Shown: positions 40,829 to 51,949 of the stretch, in pieces
Numbering within the stretch: the stretch's first letter is position 1
Layout: each line of letters starts with the position of its first letter
From: Nitrospirota bacterium
GTDB taxonomy: Bacteria > Nitrospirota > UBA9217
Length of the DNA: 64,000 nt
Direction: 5' to 3'
Assembly: GCA_023229435.1 (NCBI GenBank)
Contig: JALNZF010000007.1
Span: 90,145-154,144 of the forward strand
Made by a program: the position numbers and the translations under genes
Notes under the pieces: model-generated
What the model was told of the DNA's origin: nothing
The model's input: only the letters and a program-made list of their open reading frames with translations
The model's database searches: none

Positions 40829-43800
40829 ATGAGATGCATCATTATGCCATACGGAAACGCGGGTTGGGCGGAAAAGAACAGGCTCATGGAACAACTTATT
40901 GCGTCCAGGCCGGGTCCGCCGTTCATCTATAACGACGTTCTGGTCCTCGTGCCCTCTTCCCGCATGAAGCGCATGTATGGCAGACTGTTCCTCGATCTTG
41001 TTCATCATCAAGGCTCGTCCGCGCTCGTCCCGCCGGAGATCCAGACGCTCCATCACTTCTTTGAGAAGCTCTACTCCTCCGGGAGCGGCCCGCGGCTCAT
41101 GGACGAAAACAGCAGGCTGGTCCTGCTCGAAGGCCTGGTCAAGGAACGCCTCATCAACAGTTCACTTTTCAACCAAAGCCCGGACCTGCTCGCGCCCTCT
41201 CTCTCAGCCGCGCTCGCCGGGATGATCGAACAATTATCCGCCGCGGGCGTGGGTCCTGAAGAACTCGCTCTCAAGATCAAGGATGCCGACTTTTCCGACA
41301 AACCCCAGGTCAAGCTGCTCGTTGAGGTGTACGCACGGTATGCGTCCCTCCTGGTGAAACGCGGCCTGATCGACCCGGCAGGCATGCGCGCCTGGCTGCG
41401 CGATCACTTCGACCCCGCATGGCTTGGGGGCTGGTCCCGCATCGTCATCGACGGGATCCAGGACGCGGGCAAGCTTGAGCTGGACATTCTGCGGAAGATG
41501 GTTGATTGCGGCAATTGCACATACCTGCTCGATGCGCCATCCCCGGACCTGCTTGAACGCGCCGGAGAATTCCACCCCCTCAGGATAACAAAAGACTTCG
41601 TCTCAGACGTCGGGATCACGCCGGAGGAAGAGAGCGCCGGCATGAGCAACGATGATCTGTTCCTTGCATCAGCACTGTTTTCGGACCGGCCTTATGCCGG
41701 GATACTACAGAGCGCGCCGGCCCCGCCACAGTTCTCAAAAACGATCAACCTGCTCTCAGCGGTCAATACCCGCGAAGAAGTGTCGATGATAGCGGGAATG
41801 GTAAAGAGATCGTTGCGGAACGGCGCCCGGCCGGACTCCATTCTCGTGGCCTTTCCTTCGCTCGACGAATATGGTCCGCTTGTCGAAGAGATCTTCAACG
41901 ACTACGGCATCCCGTACAACCGCGCCCTCGGAAGGCAGGTCAGCGCATCGCCGGTATCAACCGCAATGATCTCGCTTCTCCGCTCATGCCAGGAAGACTT
42001 CTCCGGCCCCTCGCTGCTGCGAATCTTCAGTTCTCCCTTTACGAAATTCAACGATAATCCGGCGATCACCCCGGCACTCGACCGGCTCATGCGGGACAAG
42101 AGAATAGCCGGAGGTAAAGACAGGCTGTTTTCCGCCCTCACGCATCTTCCCCCGGAAGACGAAGACAGGGGCATCCTCTCAGGACCGCTGAAGGAACTTT
42201 TCTCCGCCCTCGAACCCTTTGCCGGGAAAACAGCGAGCCCTCTTTCCGTCTGGATGGAGCGTTTTGACGGCCTCATATCCTGGTCAGGACTCGCGGCGCG
42301 GGTGGAGAAGATCCACGGCCCCTTGAACATCAATCTTCAGGCATTCAAGAAATTGAACGATACTCTCGGATCCCTCAAGCGAGCCGGCATACTCTTTCCG
42401 GAATATACCTACACATTCAACGAATGGCTGTTCCTGCTCAAGAAGACCTTCATGCACGCCCGATTCCAGGTGCCCCCGGAAGATGAAGGCGGCGTCCAGA
42501 TACTGGGCATCGAAGAAAGCATGGGCCTTCCGTGGAAAGAGGTCTATCTTGGCGGACTCGTTGACACCGCGTTCCCCCGGCGTCTGCCGCAGAACATCTT
42601 CCTGCCCGAGCAGACGCTCGAGACCATGGGCGTTCGCACGATCGAGAAGTCCCGCCTGACCGCGGCATATCATTTCTATCGTCTCCTGCTCTCTGCCGAT
42701 CTCGTTACCCTTACCGGTCCCGAGAACGAAGGCGACCGGCCCATGGCGCCGTCGCCGTTCCTGGAAGAGCTGACCCCGCTCAAGAACGCCGGCCTGCTGA
42801 ATCGCGGCATCGAGAAAACATCCGGCATCCAGTTCAGCCTGAAGATCGAGGAAAGTCATGGCCTCCCCGAACTGGCAAAGGCACTCAGCCTGTCAGGGAA
42901 CGTGAAAGGCATCCAGGACGTCCTGAATTCAGGGATCGAAGGCCTGTCCGGGATACGGTCAGCGCTTGAGTTCGACCCACCGGGACCGACCCTGCCGGCC
43001 ATACCGCAGCAGAAGCGCGTGTTCCGGGTCACGGAACTGGACGCCTATATCAATTGTCCTTATGATTACTACATCACCATGGTCCTCGGCATCGAACCGC
43101 TCGAAGAGGTGACCGGGGATATTTCTCCAATGGACCGCGGCAGCAAGGTCCATTCGATCCTGCGTAACTTCTACCTTTCATGGAATACGGCGGTTACGCG
43201 CGAGACCCGCGATGATGCGCTGGCGCTCCTGCGAAAGCTCGCGGACTCCGCATTTGACAAGGAAGCTGATACCTTCCGCAACAGGCGTGAAAAAGAGCTG
43301 TTCATAAGCGTGATGGCTGAACGGTTCCTCGATTCGGAGGAAGCATTCTGGAAACAGGGAATGAAACCTGCCTGTCTGGAGCAGAAGATCGAACGATATC
43401 GCGTTGTCCTTTCGAATGGCGAAGCGATCGAGCTGTCGGCAAAGATCGATCGCATCGACGTGGACGAGAACGGCGACTTCATCGTCGTGGATTACAAGAC
43501 CGGCGCCTATCCTTCGCCGAAGATGAATCCGGAGCAGGACATCTTCCAGCTCCCGGTCTACGCGGTCATGGCACAACAGGCCCTGCAGGACAAAGGTCCC
43601 CGCCTCAAGAGATCCATCGGCCTGGCATATTATGACCTCGCCGGAAAGAACAAGGGCCTTGCCAGGGACGTGGTGCTCTTTAACAAGAATATTCGGGACG
43701 ATCACCTTATGACAAAGCCCAAGGCAAGCCCCAAAAACGCAGAGGAATATGAATCGATATTAAAACAGAGCATGGACAAAGCGCGCAAAGCGGTCGAAGG

Positions 43801-43894
43801 CATCCTCGCAGGCGATTTCGCGGCCAAACCGCGGGACGAGAACAAATGCCGGTATTGTCCGAATGAGATACTGTGCGGAAAAAAGGAACCATAA
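40829..43894 (+). CDS. addB: AddB-like ATP-dependent nuclease subunit (PD-(D/E)XK family)
   Basis: 1021 residues. N-terminal inactivated helicase-like region (NDVLVLVPSSRMKRMYGRLF; LVAFPSLDEYGPLVEEIFND; LGIEESMGLPWKEVYLGGLVD) and a C-terminal nuclease: INCPYDYYITMVLGI, GSKVHSILRNFYL, IDRIDVDENGDFIVVDYKTG. The Cys in INCPYDYY with the three in CRYCPNEILC fits the AddB 4Fe-4S staple. Acts with AddA on double-strand ends. A promoter just before ATG 40829 favours that start; ATG 40844 is an alternative. Confidence 0.85.
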   Translation: MRCIIMPYGNAGWAEKNRLMEQLIASRPGPPFIYNDVLVLVPSSRMKRMYGRLFLDLVHHQGSSALVPPEIQTLHHFFEKLYSSGSGPRLMDENSRLVLLEGLVKERLINSSLFNQSPDLLAPSLSAALAGMIEQLSAAGVGPEELALKIKDADFSDKPQVKLLVEVYARYASLLVKRGLIDPAGMRAWLRDHFDPAWLGGWSRIVIDGIQDAGKLELDILRKMVDCGNCTYLLDAPSPDLLERAGEFHPLRITKDFVSDVGITPEEESAGMSNDDLFLASALFSDRPYAGILQSAPAPPQFSKTINLLSAVNTREEVSMIAGMVKRSLRNGARPDSILVAFPSLDEYGPLVEEIFNDYGIPYNRALGRQVSASPVSTAMISLLRSCQEDFSGPSLLRIFSSPFTKFNDNPAITPALDRLMRDKRIAGGKDRLFSALTHLPPEDEDRGILSGPLKELFSALEPFAGKTASPLSVWMERFDGLISWSGLAARVEKIHGPLNINLQAFKKLNDTLGSLKRAGILFPEYTYTFNEWLFLLKKTFMHARFQVPPEDEGGVQILGIEESMGLPWKEVYLGGLVDTAFPRRLPQNIFLPEQTLETMGVRTIEKSRLTAAYHFYRLLLSADLVTLTGPENEGDRPMAPSPFLEELTPLKNAGLLNRGIEKTSGIQFSLKIEESHGLPELAKALSLSGNVKGIQDVLNSGIEGLSGIRSALEFDPPGPTLPAIPQQKRVFRVTELDAYINCPYDYYITMVLGIEPLEEVTGDISPMDRGSKVHSILRNFYLSWNTAVTRETRDDALALLRKLADSAFDKEADTFRNRREKELFISVMAERFLDSEEAFWKQGMKPACLEQKIERYRVVLSNGEAIELSAKIDRIDVDENGDFIVVDYKTGAYPSPKMNPEQDIFQLPVYAVMAQQALQDKGPRLKRSIGLAYYDLAGKNKGLARDVVLFNKNIRDDHLMTKPKASPKNAEEYESILKQSMDKARKAVEGILAGDFAAKPRDENKCRYCPNEILCGKKEP

Positions 43895-44003
43895 GGAATA
43901 CATGGAGTTAACTTTAATAAATTATTTATTGTAAGGGGTGGTTGCCCTCATAAAGCACGCTACCCCATGGATGAAACACGTTACCCTGAAGGATAAAACC
44001 TGA

Positions 44004-44052
44004 TATAATGAAGTATCCTCGGGACCGAACGGCCTGCTTCCGGTCCCTTTTT
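44004..44052 (+). promoter_or_regulatory. Extended -10 promoter followed at once by a terminator-like hairpin
   Basis: TTACCC (43981) with 17 bases to TGATATAAT (extended -10, 44001-44009), then GGGACCG (44021-44027), loop, CGGTCCC (44041-44047) and TTTTT. The hairpin either ends addB transcription or acts on the leader of the FIST-kinase-addA genes. Confidence 0.55.
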
Positions 44053-44068
44053 GCGCCAGGAGGTTCAC

Positions 44069-45187
44069 ATGTACCTCGAACGCCCGGATTCACGACAGAT
44101 GATCGAATCGATCCGAACAATGGAGAAAAAGGTCGGCGACGTCTTATTCATCATGCTGGGAGAGAACGCGAAGGTGGATGTCCAGGAGGTCATTTCCGCT
44201 CTTAATCGGGATAACAGTGTTTTCTTCGGCGGTGTCTTTCCCGCGATCATCTCCGGGGACCAAAGGAACGAAGAGGGAGCAATCATCACCACCCTCCCCT
44301 CCCTTACAAGACCACTGCTCATTACGGGATTAAGCTCGGGCCAGGTGAAATTTCCGGATTTCATGGAAATATCCGGCGCGCTTGACAAACAATACACCGC
44401 CCTGGTATTCGTGGACGGTTTGGCCGCCAACATCTCGCTTTTCCTTCAAGGCCTGTTCCGTTCCTTCGGCAATTCCGTCCACTACGTGGGTGGCGGCGCC
44501 GGCTCTCTCACCTTGAAGCAGCAGCCGTGTCTTTTCACGAACGATGGTTTTGTCCAGGATGCGGCGATCGTCGCCTTCATCAAGCTGCGAAGCTCCCTTG
44601 CCGTCCGTCACGGATGGGAAAAGATCATGGGCCCGATCGTGGCCACAAAAACGGACAAGAACGTCGTCATCGAATTAAATTGGGAAAACGCCCTGGAGGT
44701 ATACCGGCGGACCGTGGAAGAGGCGTCCGGAAAAAAAATAACATCGGATAACTTTTTTGATATTGCAAAGGGCTATCCGTTCGGAATGCTGACGGAAGGC
44801 GAGGAAGATATCGTCCGCGATCCCATCAGGGTAAACGTGCGGGGAGAGCTCGTCTGTGTTGGAGAAATTCCCGAGAACGCGGTCCTGAATATTCTGAAGG
44901 GTAAAGATGCCTCGCTGCTTCAGGCAGCGGAAAATGCGGCAACAGAGTGCCTGCGGAATCTCGGAAGCGTGACCGTTCGCGAGAATCTGGTTTTTGATTG
45001 TATTTCGCGGTCGCTTTTCCTGAAAAATTTTTCGAAAGAGTTGAAGCTGATCCAGAAGCGGATCACGTCGAAATTACCGGGGAACAGCCCCGTGGGCGCC
45101 CTGACGCTCGGGGAGATATCCTCCTATGGCCAGAAATACCTTGAGTTCTTCAACAAAACCGTCGTCATAGGAACGCTGTACGAATAA
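44069..45187 (+). CDS. FIST-domain sensory protein
   Basis: 372 residues. FIST N-terminal part (FFGGVFPAIISG; ALVFVDGLAANISLFLQGLFRSFGNSVHYVGGGAGSLTL in part) and FIST C-terminal part (YPFGMLTEGEEDIVRDPI; LVFDCISRSLFL). FIST domains are proposed small-ligand sensors that feed two-component pathways. ATG 44069 has AGGAGG at five bases. Only two bases separate it from the kinase gene, so they form a signalling pair. Confidence 0.9.
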   Translation: MYLERPDSRQMIESIRTMEKKVGDVLFIMLGENAKVDVQEVISALNRDNSVFFGGVFPAIISGDQRNEEGAIITTLPSLTRPLLITGLSSGQVKFPDFMEISGALDKQYTALVFVDGLAANISLFLQGLFRSFGNSVHYVGGGAGSLTLKQQPCLFTNDGFVQDAAIVAFIKLRSSLAVRHGWEKIMGPIVATKTDKNVVIELNWENALEVYRRTVEEASGKKITSDNFFDIAKGYPFGMLTEGEEDIVRDPIRVNVRGELVCVGEIPENAVLNILKGKDASLLQAAENAATECLRNLGSVTVRENLVFDCISRSLFLKNFSKELKLIQKRITSKLPGNSPVGALTLGEISSYGQKYLEFFNKTVVIGTLYE

Positions 45188-45189
45188 GA

Positions 45190-46866
45190 ATGATCGAACA
45201 CCTCAATACCATAATCAAAGATATCTCCATCCTGTACGAACTCTCCCTCTCCATCGGCAGTTCGCTGGACCTGAAGATGAACTGCGATGTGTTTCTGAAA
45301 ACGCTTATGGCGCGGAAAGGCCTGACCTTCGTCTCGGTCTGGATATACAACGAGTACGTCAAGGGGTTCGAGAAAAGCGACCGGGCCACCATGGTCTATG
45401 CCAACCCTGAATCGTATGTACGGAACCGGGAGCTGCCGCTCACGCATCCGCTTTTTTCCGCGGTCCGGGACAAACAGTCCGTTTCGTTAGCATACGGGCA
45501 GGACGGTTTTGTTGACATCATAACCGAAAACGGGATCAAGAAAGGAGCGTTCGCGAGCTTTGCCCTCACGGAGATCGGCGTCCTGACGATCTACGACATG
45601 ACGCGGACCGCGCCCTTCCAGCAGAAGGAACTCAACCAGCTTGCAGGCATTATGTCCAAATTCGCCAGGTCCCTGGAGGGCTGTCTTTTCCACGAACAGG
45701 TCGTCAGGGAAATAGCGGAGCGGAAAAGGATGGAGGATGAACTGCTGAAATCCAGGAAACTGGAATCTCTCGGAGTCCTTGCCGGAGGGATCGCCCATGA
45801 TTTTAACAACCTGCTGACTGTTGTCCTGGGCAACATCGAGCTCGTTACCATGAATGATGAACCCGGGGTAGCCGCCTCTGCGAGACTGGAAGAAGCAAAG
45901 AAGGCGACGCTGAGAGCGCGGGACCTGACCCAACAATTGCTCACCTTTTCCAAGGGAGGAGCGCCGATCAGAAAAACAATATCCATCGGAGAGCTCATCA
46001 GGGAGTCATCGGCATTTGTTCTCAGCGGATCAAAAGTGAAGGGCCAATTTATCATTCCCGGCGATCTCTGGCGAACAGACGTGGACGAGGGACAGATAGG
46101 CCAGGTAGTTCATAATATCATTATGAATGCGGACCAGGCCATGCCGCAGGGCGGGACCATTACCGTTCAATGCGAGAATAGTACCATCGAAGCCGACGCC
46201 CCATTGCCGTTGGCCTCCGGTAACTATATAAAGATATCCATCCGGGACCAGGGAGTCGGGATCCCGGATCAACATCTCTCCAGGATATTCGACCCGTATT
46301 TTACGACCAAGCAGAACGGAACAGGGCTCGGCCTCGCCACCGCCTATTCTATCGTAAAGAAACACGACGGTTACCTTGCCGCGGAGTCGGACCCAAAAGC
46401 AGGATCGACATTTTCCATCTACCTTCCCGCCTCGCTCAAAAAGGTCCCGGCAAGGGAAGCGGACGAAGAACCGCTGCCAGCCGGACACGGAACAATATTG
46501 ATGATGGATGACGATGAAATCGTCAGGAACGTTGCGGGATCGATCCTCGACACGATCGGTTACCGTGCCGTGTTTGCCCTGAACGGCGCGGAAGCGATCT
46601 CCTTATATGAAGAAGCCAGGAAATCCGGACAGCCGTTTGACGCTGTCATTATGGATTTGACCATCCCGGGGGGAATGGGAGGAAAAGAAGCTGTCCAAAA
46701 ACTGCTCGAACTCGATCCAACAGCCAAGGTGATCGTATCGAGCGGTTATTCCAGCGACCCCATCATGGCGGAATTCGACAAATACGGCTTTAAAGGCGTC
46801 GTGGCAAAACCGTACACGATCCGGAAATTAGCCAAAACATTGCATGACGTAATAACGTACGAGTAA
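45190..46866 (+). CDS. Hybrid sensor histidine kinase with C-terminal receiver
   Basis: 558 residues, no membrane helix. A GAF-like N-terminal sensor region (to about 165), HisKA with phospho-acceptor H203 in GGIAHDFNNLLT, HATPase with MNADQAM (N box), IRDQGVGIPDQHLSRIFDPY (in part) and GTGLGLATA, and a receiver (LMMDDDEIV; phospho-Asp in VIMDLTIPGG). Likely receives input from the FIST protein upstream. No separate DNA-binding regulator is adjacent. Confidence 0.9.
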   Translation: MIEHLNTIIKDISILYELSLSIGSSLDLKMNCDVFLKTLMARKGLTFVSVWIYNEYVKGFEKSDRATMVYANPESYVRNRELPLTHPLFSAVRDKQSVSLAYGQDGFVDIITENGIKKGAFASFALTEIGVLTIYDMTRTAPFQQKELNQLAGIMSKFARSLEGCLFHEQVVREIAERKRMEDELLKSRKLESLGVLAGGIAHDFNNLLTVVLGNIELVTMNDEPGVAASARLEEAKKATLRARDLTQQLLTFSKGGAPIRKTISIGELIRESSAFVLSGSKVKGQFIIPGDLWRTDVDEGQIGQVVHNIIMNADQAMPQGGTITVQCENSTIEADAPLPLASGNYIKISIRDQGVGIPDQHLSRIFDPYFTTKQNGTGLGLATAYSIVKKHDGYLAAESDPKAGSTFSIYLPASLKKVPAREADEEPLPAGHGTILMMDDDEIVRNVAGSILDTIGYRAVFALNGAEAISLYEEARKSGQPFDAVIMDLTIPGGMGGKEAVQKLLELDPTAKVIVSSGYSSDPIMAEFDKYGFKGVVAKPYTIRKLAKTLHDVITYE

Positions 46867-49800
46867 ATGGCCCCCTCCGATAAACATCAAATCCAAAAGA
46901 ACGCCGCCGACACCGGCAAGTCCGTGCACCTCTCTGCATCGGCAGGATCGGGCAAGACCCGCGCGCTGAAGGACCGTTACCTTGCGCTGCTCGACGTGCT
47001 CGACAAGCGCGGGCTCGCCATCGACCAGGCCGTGGCCATCACCTTCACGGAAAAGGCCGCCGCGGAGATCAAAGAGCGGGTAATAGGCGGCCTGCCCGAG
47101 GCCGTGCTCAAGAAGATCATCCGCGGCAGACAGGACCTGCGCATCTCCACCATTCACTCCTTCTGCATGAATGTATTAAAGCGCTATCCGCTCGAAGCGG
47201 GACTCCCGCCGGACTTCGGCGTGCTCGACTCCCGCGACCAGGCGGCCAAGATCCGGAAGGCCGTCGAAGACACCCTCGAAGGATCCGACCAGGACCGGGA
47301 GATCATGGCCCCGCTCAAGGGATTCACGGTTGACGAACTGATCTCCACGATCGAGTACCTGCTTTCAATCAGGAGCAGGCTCAAGCGCATGGAGATCGAC
47401 GCACAGGGACCCGACGGCCTGCTCAAGGCAATACGCACAGGAATGGAGATTGATGCTGCGGAGGCGGAGCTCACGACTCTCATCACCGGCGATGAATGGC
47501 GGACATCGTTCCAGGAGATGGAGCGGATTCTCAAGGCAGAGTTTGACAATTACGTTGACTGCATGGGTCCCGGACACCTTCTTCTTGCCGCTGCAAAGGA
47601 CGCTGATACGGCCTCCAGGATATCATCAGAACTCTCCCCGATCTACTTCACCCTCGAAGGCGCACCGCGCAAGAACGCGAAGATCGCCGCAAAAGCATTT
47701 AAAGGCGGGAACAGAAAGGAATATGAGAAGCTCTTCTTCGCGATCCAGGCTTTGCTGTACCGGCTCAGGAACGCGTACCAACGCGCGCAAGCAGGCCGCG
47801 AGTCACTCAGCATGCTCCGGCTGTATTTGCGCTCCGCCGAACAATACCAGGCATCAAAGATCAGGGAAGGTCTTCTGGACTTCGATGACCTCGAGATCTA
47901 CACCTATCGCCTGCTCCAGAATAGTGAATCGCCGGAGATCCTCTACTGGCTCGACCGCAAGATATTGCATTTCCTCGTTGACGAGTTCCAGGACACCAGC
48001 GATATCCAGTGGGCAATCCTCGACAAGCTGACCAGCGAGATCTTCGCGGGCCTGGGGGCTGATAAGCGCATGCCCCCCACGCTGTTCGTGGTCGGCGATG
48101 AGAAGCAGTCCATTTACCGTTTCCGCGAGGCGAACTACCGCCTGATCGAGAACGTCAAGCAGAAAATGGAGACGCTTCTGCCGCCAGGATCGAGGGCGAT
48201 TCTCACGCTCGATAAGAACTTCCGTTCAACACCCGAGGTCATCGAGACCGTGAACAGGGTCTTTGCAGGGCTGTGGGGAGAACGTTATAAAGCCTCTGAC
48301 GTTGACCGGAAAGACCACAAGGGGAGCGTGCAGCTGATCGAGATTCAGCAGACGCCCGCGGACGCACAGTTGACCGGCCCCACGGAAGCAGAAGTGCTTG
48401 CGAGGGAGATATCGTCGTTGATCGAACGCGGGGCAACTGTTTATGAAAGGTCTGCAGGTACAAAGCCCCCTCAATCCCTCTTTTCCAAAGGGGGAAAAGA
48501 AGAAATCCCCCCTTTAACAAAGGGGGGCGGGGGGGGATTTGAAACCGGGCCGGTATCTGATTGGAAAATGCGTCCCGCTGCTTTCGGCGACTGCGCCATC
48601 CTGATCCAGTCGCGCACAAGGCTCAAAGAATACGAAACAGCACTGCAGCAGGCAGGCATTCCCTTCCGCGTGATCGGCGGCATCGGCTTCTACGAGGAGG
48701 ATGAGATCCAGGCCTTGATGAGCACCCTCTTTTTCCTCTGGAACAAGGATGATAAACTGGCGCTTGCCGCGGCCCTTACCTCGGCCCTCTTCGGGTTCAC
48801 GGACAAGGACATCTTCGACCTCATGCAGCACCAGGGAGATATGGCCGATGCCCTCCGAACGCTGAAACCAGGAGCGTGGGAATTGTTGCACCGCTGGCAA
48901 CAGCTCGCGGGCGTCGCGCCTCTTGCCTCCCTCATTCATATGATCGTCAATGAGAGCGGCGCCTATGTGCGGTTCGGCAGGAGGAACCCTCAGGCGGTCT
49001 TCAACATCGATAAACTGCTCGATACTGCCCGCGAGTTCGATCGCCGCGGCTACACCACGCTCCAGGACTTCGTTGAATGGGTCAGGAACATCCGCAGGAC
49101 CGAGCAGCGCGAAGCCGCCGCTGACATGAACCTTCCCGGGTTCCAGGGGTCCGTCGGCATCCTGACCGTGCATAAGGCAAAGGGTCTGGAATTTCCCATC
49201 GTGTTCCTGCCGGGGATGAACCAGGCCGCGCGATCGCTCACCATTGGACCGGAGGCGCTCATCAGCGAAACAGGCGGTATGCCGCGCATCGCCATCAAGG
49301 ATCCGGACAACCCGGTGTATGACGATATGTGGAAAGGCGACAGCGGCGAACAGGAAGAGCTCAGGCGGGAACACCAGCGGCTTCTCTATGTCGCGATGAC
49401 ACGGGCACGGGACCATCTGATCATGCTCGGCACCCTCGGAGCCGGCAAGACGCCGATCAAACAGAACACCTGGCTGGATTACCTGTATATCACCGCGCCG
49501 CAACCATTATTTGAAGCACCGATCACCGATCCGGCAGGCACACGTTGCTACTCATATCCCTCGTCTGCCGGGGAACCAAGCATGACGGAAAAACCTCCTT
49601 CGGCCCGATTTTTCAAGAGGAACGCTGATCAGGCCGTTACGACGCAGATCGAGGTACAACAAGTCCTCGACAACATCTCCCCTCTCCCGCGCTCGGAAGC
49701 GCTTGAGTGGAAGCGGGCAACAGACTTCATCGAGCGAAAAATGGAAGATGCAACCGGGGCACCGGCCCTTTCAGGTGAAACCAGGGATGTTTCCCCCCTC

Positions 49801-50274
49801 ACCCGGGGGAGCGTTCTCCACCGTTGTCTTGAGGAACACTCAAAGGCCGGTGTATACGATATTGACAGGATCACGGCCGAATATCCTGAGATAATGACGC
49901 TCGGGCACGACGCTCAAAATAACTTTAAGCTGAATGTCGGGTCGATCCTGGGATCAATTCTTGAAAATCGGGACAGAGCATGGATTTTCGAGCGCCGCGA
50001 TAAGTCGTATTCGGAGCTGCCTTTCCTGTACAAAAAAGGCCACTCCCTCGTGAGCGGCATCATCGATCGCGTCGTCATCAGGGACGGGAAAGGATCTGTT
50101 ATAGATTATAAGTCCATTCTTATCGAGAATGACGGCGCGCTCAGATCGTGGAAGGATCATTACCGCCCGCAGATCAAGATATATTGTGAGGCAGTGAAAG
50201 AGATCTTCAAGCTTGAGCGCGTGGAAGGATATTTATTGTTCCTTGACAGCAACAGATTGGAATTGGTAGTGTAA
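46867..50274 (+). CDS. addA: AddA-like UvrD/Rep helicase-nuclease
   Basis: 1135 residues. Helicase motifs: SASAGSGKTRALKDRY, FTEKAAAEIKERV, STIHSFCMNVLKRYP, LVDEFQDTSDIQW, VGDEKQSIYRFREAN, LDKNFRSTPEVIE, VHKAKGLEFPIVFLPG, VAMTRARDHLIM. C-terminal nuclease: RGSVLHRCLEEHS and IIDRVVIRDGKGSVIDYKS. Residues about 533-558 (PPQSLFSKGGKEEIPPLTKG) are encoded by a palindromic repeat inserted in frame. ATG directly follows the kinase stop codon. Processes DNA ends with AddB. Confidence 0.9.
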   Translation: MAPSDKHQIQKNAADTGKSVHLSASAGSGKTRALKDRYLALLDVLDKRGLAIDQAVAITFTEKAAAEIKERVIGGLPEAVLKKIIRGRQDLRISTIHSFCMNVLKRYPLEAGLPPDFGVLDSRDQAAKIRKAVEDTLEGSDQDREIMAPLKGFTVDELISTIEYLLSIRSRLKRMEIDAQGPDGLLKAIRTGMEIDAAEAELTTLITGDEWRTSFQEMERILKAEFDNYVDCMGPGHLLLAAAKDADTASRISSELSPIYFTLEGAPRKNAKIAAKAFKGGNRKEYEKLFFAIQALLYRLRNAYQRAQAGRESLSMLRLYLRSAEQYQASKIREGLLDFDDLEIYTYRLLQNSESPEILYWLDRKILHFLVDEFQDTSDIQWAILDKLTSEIFAGLGADKRMPPTLFVVGDEKQSIYRFREANYRLIENVKQKMETLLPPGSRAILTLDKNFRSTPEVIETVNRVFAGLWGERYKASDVDRKDHKGSVQLIEIQQTPADAQLTGPTEAEVLAREISSLIERGATVYERSAGTKPPQSLFSKGGKEEIPPLTKGGGGGFETGPVSDWKMRPAAFGDCAILIQSRTRLKEYETALQQAGIPFRVIGGIGFYEEDEIQALMSTLFFLWNKDDKLALAAALTSALFGFTDKDIFDLMQHQGDMADALRTLKPGAWELLHRWQQLAGVAPLASLIHMIVNESGAYVRFGRRNPQAVFNIDKLLDTAREFDRRGYTTLQDFVEWVRNIRRTEQREAAADMNLPGFQGSVGILTVHKAKGLEFPIVFLPGMNQAARSLTIGPEALISETGGMPRIAIKDPDNPVYDDMWKGDSGEQEELRREHQRLLYVAMTRARDHLIMLGTLGAGKTPIKQNTWLDYLYITAPQPLFEAPITDPAGTRCYSYPSSAGEPSMTEKPPSARFFKRNADQAVTTQIEVQQVLDNISPLPRSEALEWKRATDFIERKMEDATGAPALSGETRDVSPLTRGSVLHRCLEEHSKAGVYDIDRITAEYPEIMTLGHDAQNNFKLNVGSILGSILENRDRAWIFERRDKSYSELPFLYKKGHSLVSGIIDRVVIRDGKGSVIDYKSILIENDGALRSWKDHYRPQIKIYCEAVKEIFKLERVEGYLLFLDSNRLELVV
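48463..48543 (+). repeat. In-frame palindromic repeat within addA
   Basis: CCCTCTTTTCCAAAGGGGGA then AAATCCCCCCTTTAACAAAG and GGGGGGATTT form stacked hairpins typical of intergenic repeats. The frame stays open, adding about 27 Pro/Gly/Lys-rich residues between two conserved segments of AddA. Confidence 0.8.
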
Positions 50275-50455
50275 CAACAGGATATTCAGCCCTCTCGGAA
50301 ATAATACAGCTTTGTTAAACCAATGTTCATATTGAGTGTCAAATTCCTGCAAACCCCATGCGGTCATTGAAAAGTGAGAACATCTACTGGAATAAAATAC
50401 AAATTCGTCATTGCTGCAACAGAGGACTTCATTATCATCTAACAAGGAGGAGCAT

Positions 50456-51916
<1,461 letters not shown>

Positions 51917-51949
51917 TCAAGGAGGAGTCTGCTTCCTGAAAGGACTACC

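Noticed and set aside
48463..48543. A frameshift or sequencing error in addA at the G-run
   Set aside because: The frame stays open and both flanks match AddA motifs, so an in-frame insertion is the simpler reading; read support for the G-runs would still be worth checking.
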